Assembly: GCF_003726095.1 (NCBI RefSeq)
Contig: NZ_CP026031.1
Location: forward strand, 4,280,001-4,344,000
Direction: 5' to 3'
Source: Niallia circulans
GTDB lineage: Bacteria > Bacillota > Bacilli > Bacillales > Cytobacillaceae
Length of the DNA stretch: 64,000 nt
Part shown: positions 44,130 to 53,383 of the stretch, piece after piece
Position numbering within the stretch: the stretch's first letter is position 1
Layout: each line of letters begins with the position of its first letter
The notes under the pieces: generated by a model
Databases searched by the model: none
What the model was told of the DNA's origin: nothing
What the model saw: the letters and a program-made list of their open reading frames with translations, nothing else
Translations under genes and position numbers: made by a program

Positions 44130-45086
44130 ATGAAAATTAGACACTTAACTATAATGTTAATAGTTTTATCTATCATCTCCCTATTTGTAGGAGTAATTGA
44201 TATTCATCCACAAAATATTTTTCATTTAACAGCAGATCAGAGAGAAATTCTCTTGATTAGCAGATTTCCTCGCTTAGTCAGTATTATTATAGCTGGTGTT
44301 AGTCTAAGTATTTGTGGCCTTATCATGCAGCAGATATCGAGGAATAAATTTGTTTCTCCTACAACTGCTGGAACAATGGACTGGGCGAGACTTGGGATAT
44401 TAGTAGCTTTAATGCTTTTTACAGGCGAGAGCCCGATTATTAAAATGTTAATCGCTTTTGTGTTTGCACTCGGAGGAACCTTTTTGTTTATGCGAATACT
44501 TAATATGATTAAATTTAAAGATGCTATCTTTATTCCATTGATTGGTTTAATGCTAGGGAATATTGTTAGCTCGATTACCACTTTTTTTGCAATGAAATAT
44601 GATTTGATTCAAAATATGTCTTCATGGTTACAAGGTGATTTTTCTTTAATCATGGAAGGGCGTTATGAACTTCTTTACATAAGTATTCCGATGGTTATTG
44701 TTGCATACTTATATGCAAATAAATTTACAATTGCTGGATTGGGTGAGGATTTTTCTACTAATCTTGGTCTCAATCACAAAAGAGTAGTGAATATAGGGTT
44801 AATTATCGTAGCGTTAGTTTCTTCTGTTGTATTGCTGACAGTAGGAATGATTCCTTTTCTAGGTCTAATCATTCCCAATATCGTTTCGTTATACAGAGGA
44901 GATAATTTGAAAAATAGCTTGACCCATACAGCATTATTAGGAGCAGTCTTTGTATTATTCTGTGATATTCTTGGAAGAGTGATTATTTATCCGTATGAGA
45001 TATCGATCGGTGTGATGGTGGGAGTCATCGGAAGTGGAGGATTCTTGTATTTACTAGTAAGGAGAAAGTCTTATGATGCAACCTAG
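44130..45086 (+). CDS. yclN: Iron-siderophore ABC transporter permease YclN
   Basis: A 318-residue FecCD-type permease with eight to ten membrane helices. LIMQQISRNKFVSPTTAG and the C-terminal MIPFLGLIIPNIVSLYRG are the family landmarks; the latter lies before the ATPase-docking loop. Length is within two residues of B. subtilis YclN, which takes up petrobactin-type catechol siderophores with YclO, YclP and YclQ. It begins at ATG 44130 and ends inside the start of yclO, overlapping 14 bases. The Fur box ahead implies iron control. Confidence 0.88.
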   Translation: MKIRHLTIMLIVLSIISLFVGVIDIHPQNIFHLTADQREILLISRFPRLVSIIIAGVSLSICGLIMQQISRNKFVSPTTAGTMDWARLGILVALMLFTGESPIIKMLIAFVFALGGTFLFMRILNMIKFKDAIFIPLIGLMLGNIVSSITTFFAMKYDLIQNMSSWLQGDFSLIMEGRYELLYISIPMVIVAYLYANKFTIAGLGEDFSTNLGLNHKRVVNIGLIIVALVSSVVLLTVGMIPFLGLIIPNIVSLYRGDNLKNSLTHTALLGAVFVLFCDILGRVIIYPYEISIGVMVGVIGSGGFLYLLVRRKSYDAT

Positions 45087-46029
45087 AGTAAAACTTATAA
45101 TACTAGCTATACTGGCAGTATTATTAATTTCTATATTTATGTTAATAAAGGTCAGTAGTAATAACTGGGAATATGTGATTCCACGTAGAGCCATAAAAAT
45201 CATCGCGATTCTTCTAACAGGTGGCTGTATTGCCTTTACTTCGATGGTATTTCAGACGATCACTAATAATCGTATTTTAACACCAAGTATTTTAGGACTA
45301 GATTCCCTTTATTTATTCATTCAAACTGTTGTGGTTTTCGTTTTTGGTTCAAGTACAATGACTGTGATGAATAGCAATATTAATTTTTTGTTATCTGTCG
45401 CTTTAATGGTTTTTTTCTCAAGTATTCTTTATAAGCTATTCTTTAGGAGAGAAGATCAAAACATCTTATTATTGCTGCTGATTGGAATTGTATTAGGAAG
45501 CTTTTTCTCTAGTCTCTCTTCCTTTATGCAGGTGTTAATTGATCCCAATGAGTTCCTTATTATCCAGGATAAAATGTTTGCAAGTTTTAATAATGTAAAC
45601 ACAAATATTTTAATAATCAGTATTATTATCGTTGCTATAGTATCTATATATGTTACGAGATATAGTAAATTCTTTGATGTCATGTCATTAGGAAGAGACC
45701 AAGCCATTAATTTAGGAATTGATTATGAAAAAGTAGTGCGCAGCATGCTAATTGTGGTGTCGATCCTAGTGTCTGTTTCCACTGCCTTAGTGGGACCCAT
45801 TACCTTTCTTGGATTATTGGTTGTCAATTTAGCTCGTGAATTTCTAAAAACATATAAACACCGAACTTTAATTACTGGATCTATTTTGTTGAGCATTATT
45901 TCTTTAGTTGGTGGGTTGCTGATTGTAGAACGTGTCTTTACTTTTTCAACGACAATCAGTGTGATAATTAACTTTGTAGGTGGAGTGTACTTTATCTATC
46001 TATTACTAAAGGAGAGAAAAGCATGGTAG
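45073..46029 (+). CDS. yclO: Iron-siderophore ABC transporter permease YclO
   Basis: A 318-residue partner permease of YclN. The family block appears as SMVFQTITNNRILTPSILG, and the docking region as GPITFLGLLVVNLARE. Two ATG codons stand in tandem at 45073 and 45076, behind AAGGAGAAAG. It overlaps yclN and yclP, so the three should be translated together. Confidence 0.88.
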   Translation: MMQPRVKLIILAILAVLLISIFMLIKVSSNNWEYVIPRRAIKIIAILLTGGCIAFTSMVFQTITNNRILTPSILGLDSLYLFIQTVVVFVFGSSTMTVMNSNINFLLSVALMVFFSSILYKLFFRREDQNILLLLLIGIVLGSFFSSLSSFMQVLIDPNEFLIIQDKMFASFNNVNTNILIISIIIVAIVSIYVTRYSKFFDVMSLGRDQAINLGIDYEKVVRSMLIVVSILVSVSTALVGPITFLGLLVVNLAREFLKTYKHRTLITGSILLSIISLVGGLLIVERVFTFSTTISVIINFVGGVYFIYLLLKERKAW

Positions 46030-46781
46030 AAGTAAAGAATATTACTAAACAATATGGGAGCAAAAAAGTGCTTGATAATGTTTCTCTTTCAGTAGAGAAA
46101 GGGAAAATTATTTCCTTTATTGGACCAAATGGAGCAGGGAAAAGTACACTGCTTTCAGTAATAAGTCGCTTAACGAAAGCAGACAGTGGAGATGTCTTTA
46201 TTGATGGACAGCATATTGATAAATCGAAGAGCAATGATCTCGCCAAGAAAATTGCTATTTTAAAACAGGCGAACCATATAAACCTCCGCTTAACTGTAAG
46301 AGAACTTGTCAGCTTTGGCCGGTTTCCGTATTCACAAGGGAAATTAAATGACCTTGATGAGAAAATGGTAGACGAAGCTATTAAATATATGGAATTAGAA
46401 GATATGCAGCATAAATACATAGATCAACTAAGTGGAGGACAAAAGCAAAGAGCTTATATTGCGATGGTAATTGCTCAAGATACAGAATATATCCTCTTGG
46501 ATGAGCCGTTAAATAATTTAGATATGAAGCATTCTGTGCAAATAATGAAGGTTTTAAGAAGATTAGTAGAAGAGCTGGGGAAAACAGTAGTAATCGTAAT
46601 CCATGATATCAATTTTGCCTCTGTTTATTCCGATAATATCGTAGCATTAAAGAATGGAAAAATCATAAATGATGGACCAGCAAAAGAAATCATTAATCAA
46701 AAAGTATTGAAAGACATTTATGAAATGGATATGCAAATTGAAGAAATAAACAATCAAAGAATATGTGTTTATTTCGCATGA
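46023..46781 (+). CDS. yclP: Iron-siderophore ABC transporter ATP-binding protein YclP
   Basis: A 252-residue ATPase, the exact length of B. subtilis YclP. Walker A GPNGAGKST is near residue 33, signature QLSGGQKQRAYIAMV, Walker B YILLDEPLNNLD and switch His VIHDIN. It begins at ATG 46023, overlapping yclO by seven bases, behind AAGGAGAG. Confidence 0.9.
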   Translation: MVEVKNITKQYGSKKVLDNVSLSVEKGKIISFIGPNGAGKSTLLSVISRLTKADSGDVFIDGQHIDKSKSNDLAKKIAILKQANHINLRLTVRELVSFGRFPYSQGKLNDLDEKMVDEAIKYMELEDMQHKYIDQLSGGQKQRAYIAMVIAQDTEYILLDEPLNNLDMKHSVQIMKVLRRLVEELGKTVVIVIHDINFASVYSDNIVALKNGKIINDGPAKEIINQKVLKDIYEMDMQIEEINNQRICVYFA

Positions 46782-46869
46782 AAAATGAAAGCTAATTATG
46801 GATAAATAATTGATTCATTGTAGAAAGAAGCTAATGGTGGAAGAAAAATAGAAAGGGGGCAGTGTAATT

Positions 46870-46914
46870 ATGGCTGACTTAAAAATAAGTCCCTTCGCCA
46901 GAAGAAAACCATAA
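46870..46914 (+). CDS. Possible 14-residue ORF between yclP and yclQ
   Basis: ATG 46870 behind AAAGGGGG opens a 14-codon frame (MADLKISPFARRKP). It lies in a 286-base spacer inside what is a tightly packed operon in B. subtilis. A small hairpin (46984-46989 with 46999-47004) lies downstream. Coding status is uncertain. Confidence 0.3.
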   Translation: MADLKISPFARRKP

Positions 46915-47067
46915 TAACACTACCATTAGATATTAGCAAAATCCTAAATCATTCTAGGAAAATGAGGAAGGAAAACGGCTAATAATACCTTATCATAGGG
47001 TATTCTGTCTTTAAATGCAATGTATTCAATTTAATTTATATATATTAAATTTAGAGGTGTTTAGAAG

Positions 47068-48018
47068 ATGAAGAAAAAGCTTTCCCTATTATTATTAACA
47101 TGTATTCTTGCAGTGTTAGCTGCATGTGGAAATACAGAAAAATCGAATGCCGATACAAATAAAGGTAGCGAGAAATCAGCAAAAATTAAAGTAACACACG
47201 AATTAGGAGAAGATACAGTTAAAGTAAACCCTAAAACAGTTGTTGCTTTTGATTTTGGTGTTTTAGATACATTAGACAAATTAGGAATAGAAGTAGCTGG
47301 GGTTCCACAGGCTAATATTCCACCATATCTTTCTAAATATGAAGATTCAAAATATACAAATGTAGGTAGTTTAAAAGAGCCAGATTTCGAAGCAATTAGC
47401 GAATTAGAACCTGATGTAATCTTTATTTCTGGAAGACAGTCAGCTGCGTATGAAGAATTGAAAAAAATTGCCCCAACTGTATATCTTGGTGTTGACACAA
47501 CAGACTATATGAATTCCTTTAAGCATAATATGAATATTATTGGAGAGATTTTTGAGAAGAAACAAGAGGTTAGCAAAGAATTAGCAAAAATAGATGAAGA
47601 CATTGCTGCACTTAACGAAAAGGCAAAAGCAGTAGATGGCAAATCTTTAATCTTATTGGTGAATGATGGAAGCATAAGTGCATATGGGAAAAATTCTCGT
47701 TTTGGCATTATTCATGATGTATTTGGGTTAGCACCGGCAGATGAAAATATTGAAGCTTCCACACATGGACAAAAGGTTACTTTTGAATATGTAGCAGAAA
47801 AAAATCCGGCCTATTTATTTGTTGTAGATAGAGGAGCAGTTGTTGGTGGGGAGTCTTCTGCTGAGAAGGTCCTTGATAATAAACTTGTAAAGGGAATTGC
47901 TGCAGCTAAAAATGATCATATTGTTTATTTAGACCCTAGCTACTGGTATCTATCAGGAGGCGGTCTTCTGTCAACAAGTGAAATGGTCAAAGAAATTTCA
48001 GAAGCCATTTCCAAATAA
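47068..48018 (+). CDS. yclQ: Siderophore-binding lipoprotein YclQ
   Basis: A 316-residue extracellular binding protein of the helical-backbone (TroA/FecB) class. The lipoprotein signal ends in LAAC with Cys at residue 20. VVAFDFGVLDTLDKLGI and LEPDVIFISGRQS are family blocks. Length matches B. subtilis YclQ within one residue, the petrobactin-binding protein. It begins at ATG 47068 behind AGAGGTG. It lies 286 bases after yclP, so it may have its own promoter. Confidence 0.88.
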   Translation: MKKKLSLLLLTCILAVLAACGNTEKSNADTNKGSEKSAKIKVTHELGEDTVKVNPKTVVAFDFGVLDTLDKLGIEVAGVPQANIPPYLSKYEDSKYTNVGSLKEPDFEAISELEPDVIFISGRQSAAYEELKKIAPTVYLGVDTTDYMNSFKHNMNIIGEIFEKKQEVSKELAKIDEDIAALNEKAKAVDGKSLILLVNDGSISAYGKNSRFGIIHDVFGLAPADENIEASTHGQKVTFEYVAEKNPAYLFVVDRGAVVGGESSAEKVLDNKLVKGIAAAKNDHIVYLDPSYWYLSGGGLLSTSEMVKEISEAISK

Positions 48019-48030
48019 TGCTTCGTATAG

Positions 48031-48066
48031 AATCCAATGAGTAGAAACTACTTGTTGGATTTTTTT
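48031..48066 (+). terminator. Terminator after yclQ
   Basis: AATCCAA (48031-48037) pairs with TTGGATT, with nested AGTAG/CTACT arms, followed by a T run. Confidence 0.88.
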
Positions 48067-48186
48067 GTGAAAAAAAATAGACACTTTTTAAAAGATAAAA
48101 ATTCTAGTAGATAGTTGCTTTTTTTAGGACTTCCCTCCAAAATAAAAGGGAAGCAGGGAATATTCATCGAATGAGGAGGACTTTGG

Positions 48187-49179
48187 ATGACGATTAAATT
48201 TGGAGTTATCGGAACCAATTGGATTACAGAATCTTTTATAAAGGCAGCTGGTGAAATAGAAGATTTTCAATTAAATGCCGTGTACTCAAGAACAGCGGAC
48301 AAAGCGAAAGCGTTTGCTGATAAATTTAATGTGGAACATACTTTTACTAATTTAGAAGAAATGGCAAAGAGCGATAAAATCGATGCTGTATATATTGCAA
48401 GCCCTAATGCTTATCATGCGCAACAGGCAATCCTATTTTTGAAAAATAAAAAGCATGTTTTAACAGAAAAAGCGATGGCTTCTAATACAGCAGAAGTGAA
48501 AGAAATGATTACTGCTGCCAAGGAAAATGAAGTTCTTTTAATGGAGGCACTCAAATCAACATTTCTTCCTAATTTTAAAGTTGTTCAAGAAAATTTACAT
48601 AAACTTGGAAAAATCAGACGTGCATTTGTAAGCTATTGTCAGTATTCTTCGCGGTATGATGCTTATAAGCAAGGAACGGTATTAAATGCATTCAAGCCGG
48701 AGCTGTCAAATGGAGCATTAATGGATATTGGTGTTTATTGTCTTTACCCTATGGTACTTCTTTTTGGAAAACCGGAGAAAGTTAAGGCTAATAGTTTCTT
48801 ATTGGAATCAGGTGTTGACGGCGAGGGAAGCATTATTCTAGCGTATCCAGATATGGATGTCATTCTCATATATTCGAAAATAACCAACTCTCATATTCCG
48901 TCTGAAATCCAAGGAGAAGATGGCAATCTAATAATCAATCAAATGAACACTCCTACAAAAGTAGAGTTTATTCCAAGGAATGGAGAAGGGGAGAATCTTA
49001 CTCTTCCTCAAAAGGAAGCTTCGATGTTTTATGAGGCGCAGGAATTTATAGAATTGATTAAGGCAGGAAAAACCGAATCCTCTATTAACTCTTTTGATAT
49101 TTCTTTAGCGGTAATGGAAGTAATGGATGAGGTAAGAAGACAAACGGGAATAGTTTTTCCGGCTGACACAAAACAGTAA
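48187..49179 (+). CDS. Gfo/Idh/MocA-family oxidoreductase
   Basis: A 330-residue NAD(P)-dependent sugar or polyol dehydrogenase. The N-terminal Rossmann segment reads FGVIGTNWITESF. VYIASPNAYHAQQA and LTEKAMASNTAEV follow, the EK pair standing in the usual EKP position with Ala in place of Pro. The C-terminal half is the GFO_IDH_MocA dimer domain, with MDIGVYCLYPM. It begins at ATG 48187 behind GAGGAGG. The ROK kinase gene follows by 33 bases, suggesting joint sugar use; the substrate is unknown. Confidence 0.83.
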   Translation: MTIKFGVIGTNWITESFIKAAGEIEDFQLNAVYSRTADKAKAFADKFNVEHTFTNLEEMAKSDKIDAVYIASPNAYHAQQAILFLKNKKHVLTEKAMASNTAEVKEMITAAKENEVLLMEALKSTFLPNFKVVQENLHKLGKIRRAFVSYCQYSSRYDAYKQGTVLNAFKPELSNGALMDIGVYCLYPMVLLFGKPEKVKANSFLLESGVDGEGSIILAYPDMDVILIYSKITNSHIPSEIQGEDGNLIINQMNTPTKVEFIPRNGEGENLTLPQKEASMFYEAQEFIELIKAGKTESSINSFDISLAVMEVMDEVRRQTGIVFPADTKQ

Positions 49180-49212
49180 GTATACAAAACCATTTATAAG
49201 GAGAGAGAAACC

Positions 49213-50094
49213 ATGTCACTATACGGCGCTATTGAAGCTGGTGGAACAAAATTTGTCTGTGCAGTAGGGGATGCAAAAGGAAATATCCAAGAAAGAATAT
49301 CTATTCCAACAACAACACCGGAAGAAACGATGCCAGAGGTTATTGCTTTCTTTAAAAAGTTTTCCGTTGACGCAATTGGAATCGGCTCGTTTGGTCCTAT
49401 TGATGTTGATAAAAACAATGCTACATATGGAAATATAACAACGACGCCAAAGCTTGCATGGAAGGACTATCCATTACTTAAAACAATAGAAGATGAATTT
49501 TCTGTTCCAACTGGTTTTAATACAGATGTAAATGTTGCCGCACTAGGAGAAGCAAAGCTAGGCGCTGCTAAAGGTGTGGATAATTGTTTATATATAACGA
49601 TTGGTACAGGGATTGGCGCTGGGGCGTATATTAATGGGGAATTGCTGCAAGGATTAACGCACCCAGAAATGGGCCATATTTTAGTAAGAAGACATCCCAA
49701 AGATAGCTATAAAGGCAGATGCCCATACCATGCAGATTGCTTAGAAGGATTAGCGGCTGGGCCGGCAATTGAAGAACGCTGGGGCGAGAAGGCTTTTCAT
49801 TTAAGTGATAAAGAGGAAGTCTGGGAGATGGAAGGCTATTATATTGCGCAAGCTCTTATGCAATACATTCTCATTCTCTCACCTAAAAAAATCATCCTTG
49901 GCGGCGGCGTTATGAATCAGGAGCATGTATTAACACATGTCCATCGCTATTTGACCGAGCTCTTAAACGGGTATGTTTCCTACCCGGAGGTGCAGGATAA
50001 AATGAATGAATATATTGTTAGACCAGGTTTAGGAGATAATGCTGGAATTACAGGTGGACTTCTCCTTGCAGAAAAAGTTTTTCACGAGAAATAA
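49213..50094 (+). CDS. ROK-family fructokinase (GmuE/YdhR-like)
   Basis: A 293-residue ROK kinase. AIEAGGTKFVCAVGD is the phosphate loop, TDVNVAALGEAKLGAAKG carries the catalytic Asp, and TIGTGIGAGAYINGELLQGLTHPEMGH follows. The zinc site uses His and Cys residues in the RRHPKDSYKGRCPYHADCLEG region. This short-loop form matches the bacillal fructokinases YdhR and GmuE. It phosphorylates fructose or a related hexose. It begins at ATG 49213 behind AAGGAGAG and shares a transcript with the oxidoreductase. Confidence 0.87.
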   Translation: MSLYGAIEAGGTKFVCAVGDAKGNIQERISIPTTTPEETMPEVIAFFKKFSVDAIGIGSFGPIDVDKNNATYGNITTTPKLAWKDYPLLKTIEDEFSVPTGFNTDVNVAALGEAKLGAAKGVDNCLYITIGTGIGAGAYINGELLQGLTHPEMGHILVRRHPKDSYKGRCPYHADCLEGLAAGPAIEERWGEKAFHLSDKEEVWEMEGYYIAQALMQYILILSPKKIILGGGVMNQEHVLTHVHRYLTELLNGYVSYPEVQDKMNEYIVRPGLGDNAGITGGLLLAEKVFHEK

Positions 50095-50106
50095 GTCAAT
50101 AACGGT

Positions 50107-50143
50107 GGTCATTTAAAGGAGATATCTTTTAAATGGCCTTTTT
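50107..50143 (+). terminator. Terminator after the ROK kinase
   Basis: GGTCATTTAAA (50107-50117) pairs with TTTAAATGGCC (50128-50138), one G-T pair, followed by five T residues. Confidence 0.88.
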
Positions 50144-50174
50144 ATATGTTTTTAACTTTTCTGGCGGAGATTTT

Positions 50175-50237
50175 ATTCGCGAAAATATGTGACTTATTCG
50201 CAAAAAATCATTAATAATTCGCGAAAATCCACAATAT
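50175..50237 (+). repeat. Three direct repeats with a 21-bp period
   Basis: ATTCGCGAAAAT, ATTCGCAAAAAAT and ATTCGCGAAAAT begin at 50175, 50196 and 50217, exactly 21 bases apart; the nine bases between cores are not conserved. They lie 90-150 bases before the orphan kinase gene. They could be a regulator site or a member of a dispersed intergenic repeat. Confidence 0.7.
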
Positions 50238-50327
50238 TGTCCAAAGCCAAGAAAAGTAGCTTTAATTAGTAATGGCAATAAATATGATATGATTGAGGAT
50301 ATAAATTTGATGAAGCGGTGGTAATAC

Positions 50328-51749
50328 ATGAGAATTAAATACATCTATCAGCAGCTAATCAGTCACTTAAGCGTTATTCTTGTAGCCCTATTAGTATTAA
50401 GTCTTGTTTTTTCACATTATATTGAGAAATTGGTTTTCTCTATGAAGGCAGAAGAACTAAAGGGATACGGATATAATATTGTCCAGGACGTTCAAGGAGC
50501 TGATTTATGGTCTGCTGCAACTTATTCTACGTTATTACGATATTCTGAAGAACTAAAAGGCACTGGGATAACGATCGGCATCTTCAATACACAAAGAAAT
50601 CGTATTTGGTCTTTTGGAAAGGATTTGGATATCAATATTACTCATGCAGAGTGGGATGAAATAAAGGATGGTCGCAGTACAGTTATTAAACCTAGTACAA
50701 AAAGAGGAGACCAAGAGGTAGCTTTAGTTGCAATTCCGTATTCTGTTAATGATGTAGTGGTTGGAGGAATTATTTTAACTTCTCCTCTTGTAGAATCAAA
50801 GGAGATGATTCAGGAAATCAATCGTTATTTGCTTTATACTCTTTTTCTAGTTTTTGCGATTGCCTTATTAATGAGCTTTATTTTTTCAAGAGTACATGTC
50901 AATCGGATAAAAAAGCTTCAGGAAGCTACAAGCCATGTTGCACAAGGAGATTATACTGTGAAAGTTTCCTCTTCAACATTTGATGAGATTGGAGAATTAG
51001 GGGAAGATTTTAATCAGATGGTAGATAATTTAAGAGAGTCGAAGGAAGCAATTGATGCACTAGAAAATCGGAGACGCCAATTTATGTCAGATGTTTCTCA
51101 TGAATTAAAGACCCCCTTAACGACGATAAGCGGTGTCATAGAAGGATTAAACAATAATATGATACCAGAAAATGAGCGGGAGAAAGGTCTGAAATTAATT
51201 AGCCATGAGGCAAAAAGGCTTATCCGATTAGTAAATGAGAATCTTGATTATGATAAAATACGTTCCAACCAAATTGTCCTAATGAAGGAGTTTATTTCCC
51301 TCCAAGAAGTATTGGAAATAATTGATGACCAGCTGTCTATTTTAGCAGAGGAAAATGGTGTTAAAATTTACGTTGATGTGGATAGTGACGCAGTGATTTA
51401 TGCTGATTATGATCGGCTTATCCAAATCATTATGAACATCACGAAAAACAGTATACAGTTTACCGAGAACGGAAGTATATGGTTAAAAGGACGAACGGAA
51501 GCAAGCAAAACAATCATAGAGGTAAAAGATACTGGAATTGGTATAGATGCTCATGAAATAGAAAACATTTGGAAAAGGTTTTATAAAGCGGATATCTCTA
51601 GAACTAATAACCCTTACGGCGAATTTGGACTTGGTTTATCTATTGTTAAGCAATTAGTTCAGTTCCATGAAGGGGATATTAAAGTGTCGAGCGAAAAAGG
51701 AAAAGGCACTACCTTCACTCTTTTCTTCCCTCTTCCAGAAGAAAAGTAA
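50328..51749 (+). CDS. Orphan sensor histidine kinase
   Basis: A 473-residue membrane kinase. Helix one spans about residues 13-30, an extracytoplasmic sensor about 35-165, and helix two 168-186. HAMP covers about 188-242, HisKA has phosphorylated H258 in SDVSHELKTPLTT, and the ATP domain carries N (MNITKNSIQF), G1 (DTGIGI) and G2 (GEFGLGLSI) boxes. It begins at ATG 50328 behind GCGGTGG. No response regulator gene adjoins it; the neighbours are a ROK kinase and htrA. Length equals that of B. subtilis YclK, and yclNOPQ is nearby here too, but I hold that link as weak. Confidence 0.88.
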   Translation: MRIKYIYQQLISHLSVILVALLVLSLVFSHYIEKLVFSMKAEELKGYGYNIVQDVQGADLWSAATYSTLLRYSEELKGTGITIGIFNTQRNRIWSFGKDLDINITHAEWDEIKDGRSTVIKPSTKRGDQEVALVAIPYSVNDVVVGGIILTSPLVESKEMIQEINRYLLYTLFLVFAIALLMSFIFSRVHVNRIKKLQEATSHVAQGDYTVKVSSSTFDEIGELGEDFNQMVDNLRESKEAIDALENRRRQFMSDVSHELKTPLTTISGVIEGLNNNMIPENEREKGLKLISHEAKRLIRLVNENLDYDKIRSNQIVLMKEFISLQEVLEIIDDQLSILAEENGVKIYVDVDSDAVIYADYDRLIQIIMNITKNSIQFTENGSIWLKGRTEASKTIIEVKDTGIGIDAHEIENIWKRFYKADISRTNNPYGEFGLGLSIVKQLVQFHEGDIKVSSEKGKGTTFTLFFPLPEEK

Positions 51750-51797
51750 CGAATAGGTTATCTGATGGAATAAAATGTTCTAGAATTCTTCTATGTC

Positions 51798-51830
51798 TTT
51801 TCAAACTTTGTTCATAATTTATTCATATAT
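51798..51830 (+). promoter_or_regulatory. Three octamers with 11-bp phasing upstream of htrA (CssR-like)
   Basis: TTTTCAAA, TGTTCATA and TATTCATA place a TTCA core at 51800, 51811 and 51822, exactly 11 bases apart. B. subtilis htrA and htrB promoters carry tandem TTTTCACA-type octamers linked to the secretion-stress regulator CssR, and such phasing is typical of OmpR-family regulators. A -35/-10 pair TTCATA (51822) and TATGTA (51844) overlaps the last copy. Confidence 0.6.
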
Positions 51831-51930
51831 GATGGTTACTATGTATGTATAAACAAATATTAGAAATGAAAAGAAAAATAATGAACTGAAATAAATGTAA
51901 TGTTGATATTGGAAATAGGAGGAACAAGCG

Positions 51931-53340
51931 ATGAGTGATTTGGAAAAACGAAATGAATGGGAGAAAGATCGCCCTGAGGCTGAAGAGACTAACCTTGGGG
52001 GCGAAGAATTAGTAGCAGAGAAGGAAGATCAAGTCATTTCAGAAGATCCTGTAGAAAAGGATGAAATAAACAAGCCAGAAGAAGCGGAATATACTGCTGA
52101 AAAAGAGCAAGTTCATCTTGATAAAGAAGAAGAACAAGAAAATGCTCGAAAAGATACTTCGAAAACAAAAGGGTTTCTTTCCTTGTTAGCAGCAGGTGTT
52201 GTTGGTTCAGCCTTAACATTTTTCACAATTCCCCATACAGACCTTTATAATGATTCTTATGATAAGCTCGAAAAGCAGGTAGAGGAGTTATCTAATAAAG
52301 TGGAAGGTAAACAGACTGGGGCAATTACTGCGAATACAACATCGAATACAAAAACAAGTGATGGCACAATAGCTATTGCGGATATGGTGGAGTCATCTTC
52401 TAAAGCAATTGTAGGGATTGTAAACATGCAAAAGCAATCAAATCCATTTTCTCAGAATTCCAGTGATGTAGAATCTGGGTCTGGATCTGGTATTATCTTT
52501 AAGAAAGATAATCAATATGCATATATAGTGACAAATAACCACGTAATCGAAGGAGCAAATGCGTTAGAAATCTCCCTTTATAACGGGGATAAAACGGAGG
52601 CTAAGCTAATTGGGGCAGATGCTTTAACTGATTTAGCGGTAGTAAGAATTGATGCTAAATATGCTTCTGATATTATCAATTTTGGCGATTCTTCTACATT
52701 GAGACCTGGCGATCAAGTATGGGCTATTGGTAATCCACTTGGGCAAGAGCTGTCTCGAACAGTCACCCAAGGTATAGTAAGTGCTGTAGATCGAAGCATT
52801 ACAGTAAATACATCTGCTGGTGATTGGGAATTTAATGTTATTCAAACCGATGCAGCTATTAATCCTGGTAACAGTGGAGGAGCTTTAATCAACTCATCAG
52901 GAGAGGTAATTGGTATAAATAGTTTGAAAATTAGTGATTCAGGTGTAGAAGGGCTAGGTTTTGCGATTCCTAGTAATGATCTTATCCCAATTGTGAATGA
53001 AATTATTGAAAAAGGGAAAGTAGAACGTCCATATCTTGGAGTAGGATTAGCAAGCTTAGAAGAAGTCCCTCGTATGTATTTGGAAGACCTTCCAAATAAA
53101 GTGTCAAAAGGAGTAATGATTACTAATATTGATGCTAATTCTGCCGCTGCTAAAGCAGGCTTAAAAGTTCAGGATGTTATTGTCGCCATTGATGGGAAAA
53201 AAGTAGCTAACTCAACAGATTTACGAAAATATCTATATTCAGAAGTGAAAATTGGTGATAAAGTAAAACTAGAAATTTATAGAGATGGCAAATCTCAAAA
53301 AGTGGAATTAACGTTAACAAGTAATAATACGATAAATTAA
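51931..53340 (+). CDS. htrA: HtrA/DegP-type serine protease with PDZ domain
   Basis: A 469-residue membrane-anchored protease. A very acidic cytoplasmic head (residues 1-78) is followed by one membrane helix (about 80-100), then a trypsin-like domain with catalytic H204 (TNNHVIEG), D234 (LTDLAVVRID) and S315 (NPGNSGGA). One PDZ domain (about 365-460, GVMITNIDANSAAAKAGL) completes it. The active site faces outside the membrane, where it degrades misfolded secreted proteins. It begins at ATG 51931 behind AGGAGGA. The foldase PrsA follows, so quality-control genes cluster here. B. subtilis has three paralogues; I cannot tell which this equals. Confidence 0.9.
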   Translation: MSDLEKRNEWEKDRPEAEETNLGGEELVAEKEDQVISEDPVEKDEINKPEEAEYTAEKEQVHLDKEEEQENARKDTSKTKGFLSLLAAGVVGSALTFFTIPHTDLYNDSYDKLEKQVEELSNKVEGKQTGAITANTTSNTKTSDGTIAIADMVESSSKAIVGIVNMQKQSNPFSQNSSDVESGSGSGIIFKKDNQYAYIVTNNHVIEGANALEISLYNGDKTEAKLIGADALTDLAVVRIDAKYASDIINFGDSSTLRPGDQVWAIGNPLGQELSRTVTQGIVSAVDRSITVNTSAGDWEFNVIQTDAAINPGNSGGALINSSGEVIGINSLKISDSGVEGLGFAIPSNDLIPIVNEIIEKGKVERPYLGVGLASLEEVPRMYLEDLPNKVSKGVMITNIDANSAAAKAGLKVQDVIVAIDGKKVANSTDLRKYLYSEVKIGDKVKLEIYRDGKSQKVELTLTSNNTIN

Positions 53341-53346
53341 TCGACA

Positions 53347-53362
53347 CGTTTCATGTGAAACA
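53347..53362 (+). promoter_or_regulatory. parS-like palindrome
   Basis: CGTTTCATGTGAAACA matches the chromosomal ParB site TGTTTCACGTGAAACA at 14 of 16 positions. One mismatch falls in the central CG, which weakens the case. It lies right after the htrA stop codon. Confidence 0.35.
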
Positions 53363-53383
53363 TACGAAATTTGTCGAAAAAAT

